A stretch of 64,000 bases of DNA from an uncultured Crocinitomix sp. (GCA_905478225.1 CAJQHR010000005.1:1-64000), one strand, 5' to 3'. Numbered from the stretch's first letter, positions 28,862-39,424 are shown. Notes: a model not told the origin generated them from the sequence alone. A program made the numbers and translations.

Positions 28862-31231
28862 TTGAAACGGATAAAAAAAATAGGAAAACGGATTTGGCGC
28901 TTTATGAAAGCGAATAAATATATCCTATCTACATTATTCATTACACTCTTTTTAATCTGGTTTTTTTGTTTGCCAAAGGTTCTTTTTGAAGACCCGACAA
29001 GCACGGTACTCTTAGACAAAGAGGGGAATCTATTAGGCGCTTCAATTGCGGATGATGGTCAATGGCGATTCCCTTATAATTCAGAAGTACCCGAAAAGTT
29101 TGAAAAAGCAATTATACAATTTGAAGATCGCGGTTTTCAATCGCATTGGGGAGTGAGTATAAAAGGATTGACGCGAGCCCTCTATCAAAACATTACATCA
29201 GGAGAAAAAGTAAGCGGCGGAAGCACAATTACAATGCAACTGATGCGCATGAGCAGGAAAGGAAAATCACGGACGATATGGCAAAAAGTAATTGAGATAT
29301 TTTGGGCCACACGTGCTGAATGGCGTTATGATAAAAGTGAAATTTTAGCTCTGTACGCATCAAACGCTCCTATGGGAGGAAACGTGGTAGGATTAGACGC
29401 AGCCGCTTGGCGTTATTTCGGAAGGCCAGCAGACCAACTTTCATGGGCAGAAACTGCAACTTTGGCAGTTTTACCGAACGCCCCTTCACTCATGCACCCT
29501 GGAAAAAACAGGGATCTCTTAATGGCGAAACGTAACCGTTTATTGGATCGCCTTTATGAAGTAGAAGAAATAGATTCAATGACATGGGTGTTATCAAAAC
29601 TTGAAGAACTTCCAGAAAAACCACATCCAATTCCCAGAATAGCACCCCATTTATTAACACGTGCCATAAAAGATGGATTAAAAGGCCAACTTGTACAATC
29701 ATCCATTGATATAGCGATTCAAGAACGGACGAATAACATTCTACAATTTCACCATGAAAAACTCCGCGAAAACGAAATAAACAATGCCGCCGTGCTTGTT
29801 ATGGAAGTGGAAAGCGGAAAAATTGTCGCCTATACCGGAAACGTACCCAACCTTGCTGCGGAACATAGTAATGATGTAGATATTATCACCGCCCCGCGAA
29901 GCACGGGGAGCATTTTAAAGCCTTTCTTATACGCCTCCATGCTGGAAAACGGCAGTGTAACACCGGAAATGGTGGTGCAAGATATACCTACAGTTATGTC
30001 AGGCTATTCGCCAAAAAACTATAATTTAAAGTATGACGGAATTGTAGAAATTGATGATGCCTTGTCTCGTTCACTAAATGTACCTATGGTGCGACTGCTT
30101 ACAAAATTCGGCGTAGAAAAATTTCACTATTCTTTACAAAAGTTGGGCTTTACAACGATTAAAAACACGCCTCAACATTACGGGCTTTCATTAATACTCG
30201 GCGGTGCTGAGACGAACCTTTGGGATTTAGTATCAGCATATGGATTGATGGCGCGCAGTTTGAATCGTTACCCCGAAGTTGGAACAGGCGTAAATAAACG
30301 CGCCAGTTATCTATTAGAAGAAACAGAATTTGAAGAAGAAGCTCCGATATTCAGCGCTGCAACTAGTTGGTTTACTTTTCAAGCCATGCGTGAAGTGCAA
30401 CGACCAGAAGATGACATTAATTGGGAACTCTTTGAAACTTCGCAGCAAATTGCATGGAAAACAGGCACCAGCTTTGGATTTAGAGATGCTTGGACGGTTG
30501 GCACAAACTCCAAATATGTAGTAGGTGTGTGGGTAGGAAATGCGGATGGAGAAGGAAGGCCCGGTTTGATAGGCCGTGAGGCGGCAGCTCCAATTTTATT
30601 CGACGTATTTTCTGCATTACCGCAAGCAGATTGGTTCTATCAACCTTATGATGAAATGGCATTGGTAGAAATATGCACAAAATCGGGCTACAGAGCTAAC
30701 GAGGCTTGTGATGACACGAAAGAGAAGTACATTCCAAAACAAGCATTAAACACACCGCCGTGCCATTATCATCAGTTCTTGTTTTTAGACAGTTCTAGTA
30801 CATATCAAGTGAACTCCTCGTGTTATAACATGGCGGTTTCTAAAAAGGAGTCGTGGTTTATGTTGCCTGCAGTAGCGGAGTATTTTTACAAGAACCATGA
30901 TCCGAATTATATAAAACCACCAGCGTTTTTAGAGGGATGTGATAATGCAGTTGGACGAAAGAACTTGGCGATTATTTATCCAAAGTCAAATAGTCAGATT
31001 TTTATTCCTTTGAATTTTGAAGAGGTGAACGAGGCTGTGTTTTTTGAAGCAACGCATGTCGACGAAAAAATAGACCTGTATTGGCATTTAGACAACAATT
31101 TTATTGGCACAACAAAAGGAATTCATCAACTTAAATATATGCCATCTACCGGCAAACATACCGTAACGGTTATTGACGAAAATGGGAAAAGTGAAATGGT
31201 GGTATTCGAAGTCACCGTGAGCGGCAACTAG
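28862..31231 (+). CDS. pbpC: Penicillin-binding protein 1C
   Basis: PbpC is a bifunctional class A peptidoglycan synthase anchored in the inner membrane. The product is 789 aa from a TTG start; an ATG at 28904 would remove 14 basic residues and is possible. In order: membrane helix ILSTLFITLFLIWFFCL, transglycosylase motifs QFEDRGFQSHWGVS and GGSTITMQLMRM, transpeptidase SxxK in STGSILKP (S350, K353), SxN as SLN, and KTGT (533-536). A C-terminal BiPBP_C domain follows from about residue 700. The alpha-2-macroglobulin gene that often accompanies pbpC is absent here. It is divergent from the sensor kinase. Confidence 0.95.
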   Translation: MKRIKKIGKRIWRFMKANKYILSTLFITLFLIWFFCLPKVLFEDPTSTVLLDKEGNLLGASIADDGQWRFPYNSEVPEKFEKAIIQFEDRGFQSHWGVSIKGLTRALYQNITSGEKVSGGSTITMQLMRMSRKGKSRTIWQKVIEIFWATRAEWRYDKSEILALYASNAPMGGNVVGLDAAAWRYFGRPADQLSWAETATLAVLPNAPSLMHPGKNRDLLMAKRNRLLDRLYEVEEIDSMTWVLSKLEELPEKPHPIPRIAPHLLTRAIKDGLKGQLVQSSIDIAIQERTNNILQFHHEKLRENEINNAAVLVMEVESGKIVAYTGNVPNLAAEHSNDVDIITAPRSTGSILKPFLYASMLENGSVTPEMVVQDIPTVMSGYSPKNYNLKYDGIVEIDDALSRSLNVPMVRLLTKFGVEKFHYSLQKLGFTTIKNTPQHYGLSLILGGAETNLWDLVSAYGLMARSLNRYPEVGTGVNKRASYLLEETEFEEEAPIFSAATSWFTFQAMREVQRPEDDINWELFETSQQIAWKTGTSFGFRDAWTVGTNSKYVVGVWVGNADGEGRPGLIGREAAAPILFDVFSALPQADWFYQPYDEMALVEICTKSGYRANEACDDTKEKYIPKQALNTPPCHYHQFLFLDSSSTYQVNSSCYNMAVSKKESWFMLPAVAEYFYKNHDPNYIKPPAFLEGCDNAVGRKNLAIIYPKSNSQIFIPLNFEEVNEAVFFEATHVDEKIDLYWHLDNNFIGTTKGIHQLKYMPSTGKHTVTVIDENGKSEMVVFEVTVSGN

Positions 31232-31388
31232 CAATTTAAAGCCCTGGTTCAAATTAAATCGAAAAATTTAGTGAAAAACGCAGCGTATTATTTCAGGTTA
31301 TGCAATGATTGCCGACTTGAAGATACCAAGATATTCATCCGGTAGGTTAATCCAAGGTTACGATTATACCTTAGTGAAACCTTAGTAA

Positions 31389-31428
31389 ACAAACTAGCAC
31401 CCACCAATTAAGATGAGTGCTAGTTTGT
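31389..31428. terminator. Stem-loop downstream of pbpC and the lipoprotein gene
   Basis: ACAAACTAGCAC and GTGCTAGTTTGT pair perfectly over 12 bp around a 16-nt loop. It lies between convergent genes, so a two-way terminator is plausible, although no long T-run follows on either side. Confidence 0.6.
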
Positions 31429-31497
31429 AGATTGTGTCTACGACATGGGGGCATTATTAGAGAGTTTTCAAAGTCCTTAATTAAGACAGAGCCTTTC

Positions 31498-32301
31498 TTA
31501 CTTAACGATAGATAAAATCCATGTTGCTTCAGATGTATAGACATCATTATCAATTGTAGTAGTAGTTCCACCAGAAGTGAAGCTAAAAGTACCAGAATTA
31601 GATTCGCTAGTTTTCCAAATCATTTCTTTACCTTTTAACTGATCAATATCAAAAGTTTGAGAAGCCTCGCCACTTAAGTAGTTGTCCGTTGAAGAATAGG
31701 ATTCTGAAGGATTGGTAATCGTAGTATTAGCATTAATATTAAATAGAACAATAGTTTCAGTTGATGCAGAATTAGATGTTAACGTATTAAGAACAACCCT
31801 TTCTTTATTTTTGTAAGTATCTTCTACTTTCCCTAAGAATGACCAGTTTCCTGTTTCAGTAGTTACTTCTACAGTACTAGTAGTTCTAGCGATTTCTGTA
31901 ACGATTGGTTCACCCCACATATCAAAAGAAACATCATAGACGGTATCTATAAAAACAGTAGTTGTATTCCATTCTTGTGTCCAAGAACCATCTTTTTCAA
32001 TTACAATCTGGGCTTTATTCAAGGTAACATTTGAGCTGTTAGTTGTTGTTGTTGACAAATCAGCGTCATAGTAGGAATAAGAATTCGTAATGATGTTTTC
32101 AGCTAAAGTTGAAGTTGAAGATTGGTAATCACCATTAAATTCAGTGTTAATAGAAGTAGCTGAATAACCTGTAACATCCCATGTTCCAGAAAACCTTGCA
32201 GTTCTAGAAATTAAGCTTAAAGCGGGATCATTTTCTCCTTTTTTACAAGAAGGTGTTAGCAACAAAGTAGCTGCGACGAAAGTTAAAAGTGTTTTTTTTA
32301 T
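31498..32301 (-). CDS. Lipoprotein, lipocalin-like, with no normal start codon
   Basis: The mature part starts at a lipobox Cys (LLTPSC) and reads KKGENDPALSLISRTARFSG then TWDVTGY. It is rich in Ser/Thr and beta-strand patterns, similar to small lipocalin-like lipoproteins of Bacteroidetes. The only standard start, a TTG at 32265, gives a six-residue pre-Cys segment, too short for a signal peptide. Reading further back in frame gives I-KKTLLTFVAATLLLTPSC, a perfect lipoprotein signal, but its first codon is ATA (32299-32301), with ATT at 32311-32313 four codons earlier. Either a rare start is used or the start was lost. Function unknown. It follows the broken third porV copy. Confidence 0.6.
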   Translation of the reverse strand: MKKTLLTFVAATLLLTPSCKKGENDPALSLISRTARFSGTWDVTGYSATSINTEFNGDYQSSTSTLAENIITNSYSYYDADLSTTTTNSSNVTLNKAQIVIEKDGSWTQEWNTTTVFIDTVYDVSFDMWGEPIVTEIARTTSTVEVTTETGNWSFLGKVEDTYKNKERVVLNTLTSNSASTETIVLFNINANTTITNPSESYSSTDNYLSGEASQTFDIDQLKGKEMIWKTSESNSGTFSFTSGGTTTTIDNDVYTSEATWILSIVK

Positions 32302-32308
32302 ATTTTTA

Positions 32309-33009
32309 TTAATTTGTTCCTACAAAAATAAAACAAAATCCCGAGATTAAAAAATCTCGATTAAATTCTGAAGCATACGATATTTTGTTTCTAAGATTAG
32401 ATGCTGTTATTCCCAAAGACCATGATGCATCATATCCTTTTAGGGTCATGTCGCTGTTCAAATACGAATATGAGATATCAGAAGCTATTGCTCGCCCAGG
32501 CTTGGTTAAAACATTTCCCAAATAAATGCCTCCCGTTAAATTGGAATGAATGTATTTTGCGTTTATCCCGAGTGCACTTCGCTCTGAAAGTTTAAACCCA
32601 TATGCCCCAACAAATTCAAATTCATTTGGACTAAATTCGCGAATTAAATTCCCTTGTTCATCAGTAATACTAATGTAGCCGATATCAAAATAAGTTATCG
32701 ATCCACCAAGCGCATGACGGTTACCTAATTTTGCATATCCGCTCCAATTCCAAAAATGAATGTCGTCAATTAACTCATCCAACCATGGCGAATAGTTAAT
32801 GCTAATTTCTGCCTTCTTTTGAGAAAAGGCCAATTTTGATGTGTTCCAATGCAGTGCGTTAGCATCAGGACTTGTTGCTGCACCAGCATCCCCCATTCCA
32901 GATGACCTTGCGTCTGGAGCAATTGTAAGAAAAGGAACTGCTGTACTAATTTGGGCTTTTAATTCTGGAAAGGTTAAAACGCAAATGCAGAAAAAAGAAT
33001 GAATTTCAT
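32309..33009 (-). pseudogene. Third porV copy: N-terminal half only, frameshifted signal peptide
   Basis: MGDAGAATSPDANALHWN, YSPWLDELIDDIHFW and NLIREFSPNEFEFVGAYGF match the intact PorV at 34973. Translation from the ATG at 33009 hits a stop after 11 codons. Adding one T to the six-T run at 32991-32996 restores a full signal peptide (MKFILFFCICVLTFPELKAQ) in frame with the rest. The 3' end is also lost: similarity stops at NRDFL, about halfway through the barrel, and a short unrelated tail ends GTN. Divergence from the other two copies is larger, so this is the oldest paralogue. Sequencing error could explain the frameshift but not the missing half. Confidence 0.8.
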
Positions 33010-33068
33010 AGTGAGTTAATTAGTTGATATATAAATAATTATGAATTACATATTGTGAAAATACGCGA

Positions 33069-34297
33069 TTAATTAGTCAGACTTGAAATCTTATTGTTAC
33101 CGAATTTGAATTTAAGTGAAAAACGAATAGTATTGGCCAATGGATTTGTTCTTTTTAGCGCAGCTAAATAAGACACATCAATACCAAAAACACTGTAGTA
33201 AATTCCAGCACCAAACGTAAAGTATTTTCGATCCCCTTTAGCTCTGTGCTCATAGAAGTATCCTCCATGAATTGCTAAAACATCACTATACCAATACTCT
33301 AATCCACCACCAATATTAATTTCGTTTAATTCTTCTCTGAACTTACTGCCATTTTCAACAATTGCGCTTCCATCCTCGGCTACAAGAACATTTCCTGGTG
33401 CATCATAAAAAGACTGAATCATACCTTTAGTAACACCTAAATCATTTTCTTTACCCTACAATATTTCACCATCACCATTTCTTACAGGCAAGGTTGGTAC
33501 TAATAATTTATTAAAATCAAAAGTAGTTGTTAATGAGTTATAATCATCAAATTTAACATATAGAGCCGTTCCAAAACGCAAGTTTGCCCGCAAGAAGTCA
33601 CGATCCGCTTCAAATGTATAGGCCATTTTATTCCCGATATTAGAAATGCTTGTTCCAATAGAAAAGGTTGCATCTCTACCTCCTATATCTAAGTCCTCGT
33701 TAAAATAAGAGTAAGACAGATCAACCGCACCAGCAACGCCTGCTTTTGAACTTGTTGTGCCAACATCAGCACCACCAGTTAAATTTGAATAAACAAACTT
33801 ACCATTGAAGCCTATTGCACCCGATCAGATAATTTAAAAGCATATCCGCCTAACAACTCAAACTCATTGGGATTAAAATCCCGAATTAAACCTCCGTTTG
33901 CGTCTGTAAATGTGATATTACCTAATGAAAAATAACGCATTGAGCCTCCAATGGTATGATTTTTACCAATTTTAGTATAACCACTTAAGTAGGATAAGTG
34001 AATGTCATCCACCAATTGTTTTAACCATGGAGAGTAGGGCACTGAAAACTCAGAATATTCCTTAGAAAAAGCCAATTTTGACGTATTCCAATGAAAAGAA
34101 TTTGGACCAGGAGATGTGGCAGCACCAGCCTCTCCCATTGCACTTGCCCTGGAATCTGGAACAATTATTAAAAAGGGAACTGCAGTTGTAATCGTGTTTA
34201 ACTGAATTGTAAATTCAGTGTCATCATTCGAAATAACTTGGGAAAACCCAGAAACTGTAATAAATAACGAGGAGATATAAGCGATACTTTTTTTCAT
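33069..34297 (-). pseudogene. Second porV copy, inactivated by a frameshift and a stop
   Basis: This is a near full-length relative of the intact porV at 34973. The N-terminal part (33812-34297, MKKSIAYISSLFITVSGFSQ) and the C-terminal part (33069-33422, ending KFGNNKISSLTN) are almost identical to it. Against the intact copy one base is missing at 33821-33825, where GCACTTCTGTCAG became GCACCCGATCAG. An in-frame TAG at 33456-33458 replaces the serine in EILSG. Two independent lesions make a sequencing artefact unlikely. It cannot produce a full PorV. Confidence 0.88.
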
Positions 34298-34485
34298 TTG
34301 TCGAGATTGTTTTAAAATCTATCCACTGTTCCATCAACGCTTATACGCATTTTATCCCCTCTCTTTTTAAGAGATAATTCAAAAATAAAAACGGTTATAA
34401 AAAGTGAATTTTATAATAAGTTCATAGGTTAATCTATAAACTGATTATTGACATATTTATTGCCATACTCAGCAATAAAATCGAT

Positions 34486-34986
34486 TTAAACTTTGTAAAT
34501 CAAGACGGTTGCAAACGCCTGAATTCCCAAACCTTTGCCAACGAAGCCCATTTTCTCTCCACGGGTTGCTTTAATTGAGATTTGATCAACCTTTGCTTGA
34601 AGAATTTCGGCAATAATTTCCTGCATTTTTGGAATATGCGGATTCACTTTTGGATTTTCAAGAAGTACTGTGCAATCTAAATTGCCTAGCGCATACCCTT
34701 TTTCTTGAATTAGTACGAAGGTATCTTTTAACAGTAATTTGCTGTCGGCATCTTTATAACGTGGATCTGTGTCAGGAAAATGAAATCCGATATCTCTTAG
34801 ATTGGCTGCTCCTAATAATCCGTCACAAATGGCATGCAATAATACGTCTGCATCTGAATGGCCAAGCGCGCCGAATGAAGACGGAATGTATACGCCACCA
34901 ATAATTAGTTGACGTCCTTCAGTAAGTTGATGAATATCTACTCCGGAACCGATTCTAAAATTAGGAAGTGGATTACTCGCCGCCAC
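34486..34986 (-). CDS. ispF: 2-C-methyl-D-erythritol 2,4-cyclodiphosphate synthase
   Basis: IspF forms the cyclic diphosphate of the non-mevalonate isoprenoid pathway. The product is 166 aa, close to the usual 157-165. Zinc ligands lie in GSGVDIHQL and the conserved GALGHSDADVLLHAICDGLLGA, read as LGHSDADVLLHAICDGL. The C-terminal KATRGEKMGFVGKGLGIQAF is standard. No ATG fits, so the GTG at 34986 is the likely start. It overlaps the porV stop by 14 bases, implying coupled translation of porV and ispF. A metabolic gene among T9SS genes is odd but the overlap looks genuine. Confidence 0.95.
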   Translation of the reverse strand: MAASNPLPNFRIGSGVDIHQLTEGRQLIIGGVYIPSSFGALGHSDADVLLHAICDGLLGAANLRDIGFHFPDTDPRYKDADSKLLLKDTFVLIQEKGYALGNLDCTVLLENPKVNPHIPKMQEIIAEILQAKVDQISIKATRGEKMGFVGKGLGIQAFATVLIYKV

Positions 34987-36202
34987 CCGAAACTTTATTG
35001 TTACCGAATTTGAATTTAAGTGAAAAACGAATGGTGTTGGCTAATGGATTTGTTCTTTTCAGCGCAGCTAAATAAGATACATCAATACCGAACACACTGT
35101 AGTAAATTCCAGCACCAAACGTAAAGTATTTTCGATCCCCTTTAGCTCTGTGCTCATAGAAGTATCCTCCATGAATTGCTAAAACATCACTATACCAATA
35201 CTCTAATCCGCCGCCAATATTAATTTCGTTCAATTCTTCTCTGAACTTACTGCCATTTTCTAAAATTGCAGATCCATCTTCGGCAACTTCAACATTGCCT
35301 GGGGCATCATAGAAAGACTGAATCATTCCTTTTGTAACACCAACGTTGTTTTCCAAGCCAGATAATATTTCATCATCTCCGTTTCTTACAGGCAAGGTTG
35401 GTACTAATAATTTATTAAAATCAACTGTAGTTGTTAATGAGTTATAATCATCAAAATCAACTTTCAAAGCCGTACCAAAACGCAAGTTTGTTGGCAAGAA
35501 ATCACGATCAGCCTCAACCGTGTAGGCCATTTTATTTCCGATATTTGAAATACTTGTTCCGAAAGATAAAGTTGCATCATTCTCACCTAAGCTAAGATCT
35601 TCATTAAAGTAAGAATATGATAAATCAACCGCACCAGCCAGACCCGGCTTGGTAGTTGTTGTTCCAGCGTTGATTCCACCAGTTAAATTTGAATAAACAA
35701 ATTTACCGTTAAAGCCAATTGCACTTCTGTCAGACAATTTAAAAGCATACCCGCCTAATAATTCAAATTCATTGGGACTGAATTCACGAATTAAATTCCC
35801 TTGATCATCTGTAAAGGTGATGTTACCCAACGAAAAATAACGCATTGAACCACCAATTGTATGGTTTTTCCCGAATTTTGTATAACCACTCAAATAAGAT
35901 AAATGAATGTCATCTACCAATTGCTTCAGCCAAGGTGAATATGAAACTCCAAACTCAGATTTCTCTTCGGAAAAAGCCAATTTTGACGTATTCCAATGAA
36001 AAGAATTTGGGCCTGGAGAGGTAGCCGCACCAGCGTCCCCCATTGCACTTGCTCTAGAATCTGGAGCAATAATCAAGAAAGGAACTGCAGTTGTAATAGT
36101 GTTTAACTGAATTGTAAATTCAGTTTCATCTTTCGACACCGATTGAGAAAACCCCGAAACTGTGATGAATAATGATGCGATATAAGCAATACTTTTTTTC
36201 AT
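34973..36202 (-). CDS. porV: T9SS outer-membrane shuttle protein PorV (intact copy)
   Basis: PorV is a 14-strand FadL-like barrel that binds C-terminal-domain cargo at the secretion channel and delivers it to PorU. The product is 409 aa with a signal peptide ending SGFSQ. Family blocks are TTAVPFLIIAPDSRASAMGD, GAATSPGPNSFHWNTSKLAF, SPWLKQLVDDIHLSYLSGY and FSPNEFELLGGYAFKLSDRS, and the C-terminus NTIRFSLKFKFGN is a barrel strand. It lies downstream of the porU genes, as porU-porV do in other Flavobacteriia, and overlaps ispF. Two broken paralogues follow. Confidence 0.93.
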   Translation of the reverse strand: MKKSIAYIASLFITVSGFSQSVSKDETEFTIQLNTITTAVPFLIIAPDSRASAMGDAGAATSPGPNSFHWNTSKLAFSEEKSEFGVSYSPWLKQLVDDIHLSYLSGYTKFGKNHTIGGSMRYFSLGNITFTDDQGNLIREFSPNEFELLGGYAFKLSDRSAIGFNGKFVYSNLTGGINAGTTTTKPGLAGAVDLSYSYFNEDLSLGENDATLSFGTSISNIGNKMAYTVEADRDFLPTNLRFGTALKVDFDDYNSLTTTVDFNKLLVPTLPVRNGDDEILSGLENNVGVTKGMIQSFYDAPGNVEVAEDGSAILENGSKFREELNEINIGGGLEYWYSDVLAIHGGYFYEHRAKGDRKYFTFGAGIYYSVFGIDVSYLAALKRTNPLANTIRFSLKFKFGNNKVSGGGE

Positions 36203-36387
36203 TTATCTAAGCTGTTTTTTAAAGTCAATTCTCTGTTTTATCTAAACCTTTTTGAGCTTTTAATGCCTCACCATTTATGAAAACATAACTCGCCTTAACT
36301 CTAAACTTGATCCAAATATACGTATTAATCAAAAGTTTATTGTGCGTGTGCAAAAAATTATCTTCAAATAATTCTTAACCTCCGTTT

Positions 36388-38462
36388 TTAGAGAATAACT
36401 AGTTTCTCAATTTTCTCGGCTTTATTCCCTTGCTCCGTTTCTATAGAGAGTCGATAAACATATACACCTCGACCTAATTTATCTCCGTAATCATCTATAC
36501 CATTCCAATTTATCCCTTCACTTCGAAAACCTTTAGAATGAACCGTTTCAATAATTGTTTTTACTAATTTCCCAGAAACAGTAAAAATTTCCACCTTAAC
36601 GTCTAAGGAATTACAGACTTGATTATGTTCAAAATAAAAGTCTGTATTTGTTGTGAAAGGATTTGGATAGTTTAGCAAATGTGAAATCCCAATTTCTTCC
36701 TCGTACACAACAATAAAGTCCAAGGATTGTTCTGATGAATTATTATTGACATCCCATACTTTAAATACGATTTGATGTGGGCCTTCTTCCAATTCTGACA
36801 ATAAATAAGAAACCTTACCACTTTGATATGTATCTAAATCGGCTTCATAAAAATTATTTAGAATAATTGCGTCTGCGGTATTGTTATCAATAATCATGGT
36901 GATATCGTGTCCAATGCCGTTCCCCGTTGTATTGACTCCATTTTCATCACTAATATTTGCAAGAAAGGTTGGATTAGCATTCGTTAATCCGCCGTTTACA
37001 AAATTCTCATCATTCATAAAAAGTTCGATTAATGGCCCAATATCATCATCAATTCCACCTGGGGTGACACCACCTACAACGACCGTTGTATCAAATCCAT
37101 AATTATGCCCTATTTCCGTGTTACTATAATAGCTTAATTTTCCTTTTCCAATCACATAATCAATGTCTTTAGGAACAACAAAAGTATATGTAAATAAGCC
37201 ATTTTTAAGCGTTGACTTACCTTTATATACAATATTATTTTGCTCTGAAAATTCTTGGATAATCCCAGCCGAATTTTGACCAAGCGTTTTCTTGTCTTTC
37301 CATTTATCAAAAACAGTTGGATAGACAATTCCATTATAACCTGTCAGCACATTTCCAAAATCATCTTCTACATGACCTTTAACTGTAATTTTTGAAAGGG
37401 CTTTTAAAGTGTCAACTCCCGATTCAATTGCTACCCCATTTATTTCATCCGTTATAATTCTTGGGTTTGCTTTACCCAGTTTGAGCGCAGGATCCCCCAT
37501 CAGTGCAAAGTGACGCATATGATTATCCCCCAGTGTTATATTTTTAGTTCTACGGATGATTTCTCCGAGGCCTAAAGGTTCGCCATCTTCTTCCTCAAAA
37601 ATTACGCGATATAAGTTACGTACTAATATTCCGTTCACCGTTATAGAAACTGTCCGTGTTGTGGTGAGCAAACCTACTGCCCCACCATAAGGCGTTGTTA
37701 ATGTAATTTCACCTGCCGAAATTCTCCCAGGATCATCAAATCGACTAAATTCACAAGTGGCGGAAATGAAAATTGGCATATTATTGATGTTTAACCAATT
37801 TTGAATCATGGGAATGGAAACTACGCGCTCAAGTGCCAGTCCAGTTTCTCCACCATGTCCCACATAATTAAAAAAGGAAGGTACCTTTATTGATGTTCTG
37901 GTTAATTGCATCTTCTACATCTGGATATCTTTCACCTCCAGAAGTCGCAATTTGTTTATAAGCCCCTAAATATATTTTAACCATATTAATTTCGGGGTGA
38001 TTCTCGGTTACGATATCACTAATATCTTCGCAATCACCAATAAAACCATTATCAGACCCGACATCATCAATATCATCAGCCATTAAAACCACACGATTTC
38101 TCCAATCACCAAAAGTTGAGGCATATCCATCTGTATCACACTGAACCCCAAAAGCATTGCTGTATAAGGATGATCCGTAATTCATATAGTGTTCAATTTT
38201 ATTTACAACATCTTCGGCTGTTTCAATGTCTGATACAGGAATCCTTCCAATACCGATATCTAACATTTCTGTTGGTTTCATTTCCTCATCATCATCTAAC
38301 AGGCCGAAAAAATCATCAGAAGAAAAGGACTGTGTATAACTTTCAACTGCTGGAAATCTTGGTGGGCTATTGTAAGTTGGTAATAAATAATTATTATTTG
38401 CAATTCGATTTAGAGGGTCATAAGTTCCATCACCAAACAGACACAGATATTTTAATGTATTA
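36388..38462 (-). pseudogene. Second porU copy, C-terminal half, frameshifted
   Basis: Read from 38462 downwards, this piece begins at NTLKYLCLFGDGTYDPL and continues to the end of PorU (KAEKIEKLVIL). It matches the intact PorU at 41795 throughout, including the catalytic-site segments NYVGHGGETG and ISATCEFSRFDDPGR. One extra base in the A-run at 37870-37875 breaks the frame after INKGTFL. Without it the two open parts (37868-38462 and 36388-37911) join. It also lacks a start codon of its own because the gene is interrupted at 38462. The C-terminal sorting-type domain is nearly identical to that of the intact copy. Confidence 0.88.
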
Positions 38463-38628
38463 GGTGATTAAAGAAGCTATTCCTCCAACGCTTTCAAAGC
38501 CATCAAGACGTTCAAAATATGGTTTGATTTTGCTCCCGTCAAGGTCACTCGTATCCTTCACCTTCAGGCTGTGTCCATATATAAGATTCACCATCAATAT
38601 CAATCCAAATTTTTAAAGAATCAATCAT
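38460..38628 (-). pseudogene. Small unrecognised gene fragment inside the porU insertion
   Basis: An ATG at 38628 reads MIDSLKIWIDIDGESYIWTQ and stops after GEGYE. A one-base shift continues with DLDGSKIKPYFERLDGFE and ends GGIASLIT at 38460. Together they look like one 55-residue protein broken by a frameshift. I do not recognise the family. It fills the left edge of the insertion. Confidence 0.4.
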
Positions 38629-38737
38629 ATTATTAATTTTTATTTACTACGCTTAGCATAAAAATAATAATAAAAAGCTTTAAATAGTTTTCTAAATAAG
38701 GATTATACTTGTAAATTGCATCCAGTAAAAACAAATA

Positions 38738-39424
38738 ATGAAAAAAATTCTACTCTCTTTAGTTATTGCTTTAGGTCTAACTCATTCAACACAAGCGCAA
38801 GTTGGTTGCGACATGATGAACTTAGTAGTTAATGTGTCTGATACTGCCTTGGTTAAATTATATCATCCCGGCCACTATTTAACTTGGCCACAAAATGAAA
38901 ATATTATTGTTTGGGAGATTACAGATTCTGAAGGTATTATTATTGCTGACGACACATTAATTGATAACAGTGATTTTTTGTTTTATCATAATATTCCTTT
39001 TACAGATACAATGAATGTTACTGCACTTTTAACAAATGACTCAGCTGGAGTTGCATGTTTAATAGAAGACCAATTATATTGGGAGGTAACAGAACTTTTT
39101 CCAGGTGTTTTTACTGGAAGGTGGGAATTTGTTCATGGTAATGTAGGTGCAGATGTAACAAATACAACAGGTTTTGATGATATCGAACCTACCACTGCAA
39201 GTGTATTTCCAAATCCATCAAGTGATGTAATAAATATAAGCTTAGCTAAAGGTCAACTTCAGGCAATCGAAATATATGATTTGACAGGAAGTCTTGTTTT
39301 TAAAACAAATTTAAATTCAAATAACTTCAAACTGAAAATTGACAACTATGTATCTGGAACATATTTGCTTAGAATTATTGATGAAAAAAATGAGGTCACT
39401 AATTCAATTATTATAAAAGACTAA
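38738..39424 (+). CDS. T9SS-secreted protein with C-terminal sorting domain, inside the porU insertion
   Basis: The product is 228 aa with a signal peptide (LVIALGLTHSTQAQ) and a middle part of about 120 residues with no recognised domain (YHPGHYLTWPQNENIIVWE). The C-terminal 75 residues are a T9SS type A sorting domain: SVFPNPSSDVINISL, IEIYDLTGSLVFKT, SGTYLLRII and NSIIIKD. It would therefore be cargo for the PorU/PorV machinery encoded beside it. It is on the opposite strand from the porU halves. Its stop codon lies within an attC-like palindrome, as in integron cassettes. Function unknown. Confidence 0.85.
   Translation: MKKILLSLVIALGLTHSTQAQVGCDMMNLVVNVSDTALVKLYHPGHYLTWPQNENIIVWEITDSEGIIIADDTLIDNSDFLFYHNIPFTDTMNVTALLTNDSAGVACLIEDQLYWEVTELFPGVFTGRWEFVHGNVGADVTNTTGFDDIEPTTASVFPNPSSDVINISLAKGQLQAIEIYDLTGSLVFKTNLNSNNFKLKIDNYVSGTYLLRIIDEKNEVTNSIIIKD

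Noticed and set aside
28822-29019. 65-codon minus-strand frame upstream of pbpC
   Set aside because: Antisense to the pbpC N-terminus and overlapping the divergent promoter region.
32309-34297. The porV fragments as separate small genes with their own roles
   Set aside because: Each fragment aligns to part of the intact PorV and the breaks are explained by single-base changes, a stop, or loss of the 3' half.
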